The notes beneath the pieces were generated by a model. That model made no database searches. It was not told where the DNA came from and was given only the letters and a program-made list of their open reading frames with translations. A DNA stretch of 6,534 nucleotides, taken from assembly GCA_041191145.1 (NCBI GenBank), contig JBEEPK010000097.1, positions 1-6,534 on the forward strand, in the 5' to 3' direction. Source of the stretch: UBA961 sp041191145. GTDB taxonomy: Bacteria; Bacteroidota; Ignavibacteria; Kapaibacteriales; UBA961. Below are positions 5,283 to 6,534 of the stretch, piece after piece. The position numbers were made by a program, and so were the translations under genes. Positions within the stretch are counted from its first letter, which is position 1, and the number at the start of each line of letters is the position of its first letter.

Positions 5283-6534
5283 TTATTTTGCGATGGACAT
5301 ACTGCGTCTTTCTCTGATGACCACAACTTTGATTTGACCAGGATATTCCATGTCATTTTCAATTTGCGCCGCAAGATCATGTGCAATTTGATCTGCTCTT
5401 AAATCATCTACTCTTTCAGGCTCAACAATAACGCGAACTTCACGACCTGCTTGAATTGCATAAGTTTTTGTCACACCATCGAATGCCGTTGCCAATTCTT
5501 CGAGTTTTTCCAAACGCTTCACATAATTTTCAACTGATTCACGACGTGCACCAGGACGAGCACCACTAATGCTATCAGCAGCTTGAACGATGACGGCAAT
5601 TGCACTTTCCATTTCAATGTCTTCATGGTGTGCACCGATGGCATTACAAACAATCGGATCTTCTTTGTATTTCTTTGCCAAGTCGAAACCAAGCAAAGCA
5701 TGTGGACCTTCAATACTACGGTCAACGCATTTACCAACATCATGCAGAAGTCCGGCTCTCTTAGCTTTATGCACATCAAGACCCAATTCCACAGCCATTA
5801 TACCGCAGAGATAACCAACTTCGATTGAGTGATGAAGAAGATTTTGTCCATAGCTCGAGCGATATTTCATCTTACCGATATGTCTAATCAATTCAGGATG
5901 CATATTCGGAATATTGAGTTCCATAAGCGCAGATTCACCAACGCGAATAATTTCTTCTTCCAGTTCTTTTCGTGCCTTGTCAACCACTTCTTCAATGCGA
6001 GCCGGATGAATCCTACCATCGGACATCAAGCGTTCGAGAGCTACTCTCGCAACTTCTCTTCTGAATGGATCGAAACCGGAAATGACAACTGCTTCAGGTG
6101 TATCATCAATGATCAAATCGATTCCTGTAGCCGCTTCAAATGCTCGGATATTTCGACCTTCACGACCGATGATTCTACCTTTCATTTCGTCGCTTGCAAG
6201 ATTCACAACGGAAACTGTTGTTTCCACGCAATGATCTGATGCTGTGCGTTGAATTGCCTGAATGACCAATTTCTGTGCTTCTTTATGAGCATTGATTTTT
6301 GCTTCATCGCGAATATCTTTGATCATTTGAGCAGATTCAAGCTTTGCATCATCCACCATATTTTCAATGAGGAATTTCTTGGCATCCTCACGAGACATAC
6401 CTGTAATGCGTTCAAGGCGAATAGTTTGTTCTTCGAGCAATGAATCAATCTTTTTTGCTTTGTCTTTGGATGATTGTTCTTTTTTTCGAACATCTTCTTC
6501 TCGGTCGGAGAATGTTTGTTCTGCTTGTTGAATA
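5283..6534 (-). CDS. rny: Ribonuclease Y, 5'-partial at the right window edge
   Basis: Membrane-anchored endoribonuclease that starts mRNA decay. About 416 residues are visible; the frame stays open to the window edge, so the TTG at 6440 is an internal Leu, not the start. By comparison with Bacillus subtilis RNase Y (about 520 residues), roughly 100 residues are missing: the N-terminal membrane helix and part of the coiled coil. The visible order is a Glu/Lys/Gln-rich coiled coil (6534 to about 6200), a KH RNA-binding domain with GRIIGREGRNIRAFE (GRIIGREGRN at 6150-6179), then the HD phosphohydrolase domain with NLLHHSIEVG, LLHDVGK (catalytic His-Asp at 5739-5744) and IGAHHED, and a family-typical QAADSISGARPGARRES. 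The C-terminal domain ends in IKVVVIRERRSMSIAK, near the usual end of the family. It is the first visible gene of the minus-strand block, with the thiolase 24 bases downstream. A promoter would lie outside the window. Confidence 0.95.
   Translation of the reverse strand, partial: IQQAEQTFSDREEDVRKKEQSSKDKAKKIDSLLEEQTIRLERITGMSREDAKKFLIENMVDDAKLESAQMIKDIRDEAKINAHKEAQKLVIQAIQRTASDHCVETTVSVVNLASDEMKGRIIGREGRNIRAFEAATGIDLIIDDTPEAVVISGFDPFRREVARVALERLMSDGRIHPARIEEVVDKARKELEEEIIRVGESALMELNIPNMHPELIRHIGKMKYRSSYGQNLLHHSIEVGYLCGIMAVELGLDVHKAKRAGLLHDVGKCVDRSIEGPHALLGFDLAKKYKEDPIVCNAIGAHHEDIEMESAIAVIVQAADSISGARPGARRESVENYVKRLEKLEELATAFDGVTKTYAIQAGREVRVIVEPERVDDLRADQIAHDLAAQIENDMEYPGQIKVVVIRERRSMSIAK

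Noticed and set aside
5829..6239. 136-residue plus-strand open frame opposite rny
   Set aside because: It lies entirely antisense to the strongly conserved KH and HD regions of RNase Y, and its His/Phe/Asn-rich translation resembles no family; it is a shadow.

Overview
The window holds six genes from a low-GC, Gram-negative bacterium. It is packed tightly and arranged as two converging blocks. An outer-membrane TonB-dependent receptor implies a diderm cell. RNase Y, a large regulatory-type TonB receptor and a thiolase whose tunnel motifs look (from memory) like those of Bacteroidota point to the Bacteroidota/Chlorobiota/Ignavibacteriota (FCB) group. The sequence contains no rRNA or marker gene that fixes the lineage more precisely.

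Plus-strand block (1-3391). The window opens inside a TonB-dependent receptor and shows only its C-terminal beta-barrel. That reading frame is broken near 861-881: frame 2 ends at a TGA at 881-883, and the rest of the barrel continues in frame 3 to 1556, ending in the C-terminal Phe typical of outer-membrane barrels. Three bases later comes a phytoene/squalene synthase family gene (probable crtB). It overlaps by four bases (ATGA) a cytoplasmic LD-carboxypeptidase of family S66 (ldcA). The spacing suggests a single transcript.

Minus-strand block (6534-3393). The order of transcription is RNase Y (rny, its N-terminus beyond the right edge), an acetyl-CoA acetyltransferase-type thiolase, and a CoaD-like phosphopantetheine adenylyltransferase with an unrecognised N-terminal extension of about 70 residues. 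A perfect 11-bp hairpin with a T-rich tail lies between the thiolase and the coaD-like gene. It looks like an intrinsic terminator or attenuator, and it shows that the longest open frame for the coaD-like gene (TTG at 4055) is not the real start; ATG at 4028 is.

The blocks meet tail to tail with one base between the stop codons of ldcA and the coaD-like gene. The genes cover RNA turnover, acyl-CoA/CoA metabolism, isoprenoid/carotenoid synthesis, murein recycling and outer-membrane uptake. They look like a chromosomal housekeeping neighbourhood, not one dedicated pathway. I found no mobile element, CRISPR array, RNA gene or convincing new system. The points worth a second look are the broken receptor, the intercistronic hairpin, the CoaD extension and the changed substrate-tunnel residues in the thiolase. 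No gene-free stretch longer than about 60 bases exists.
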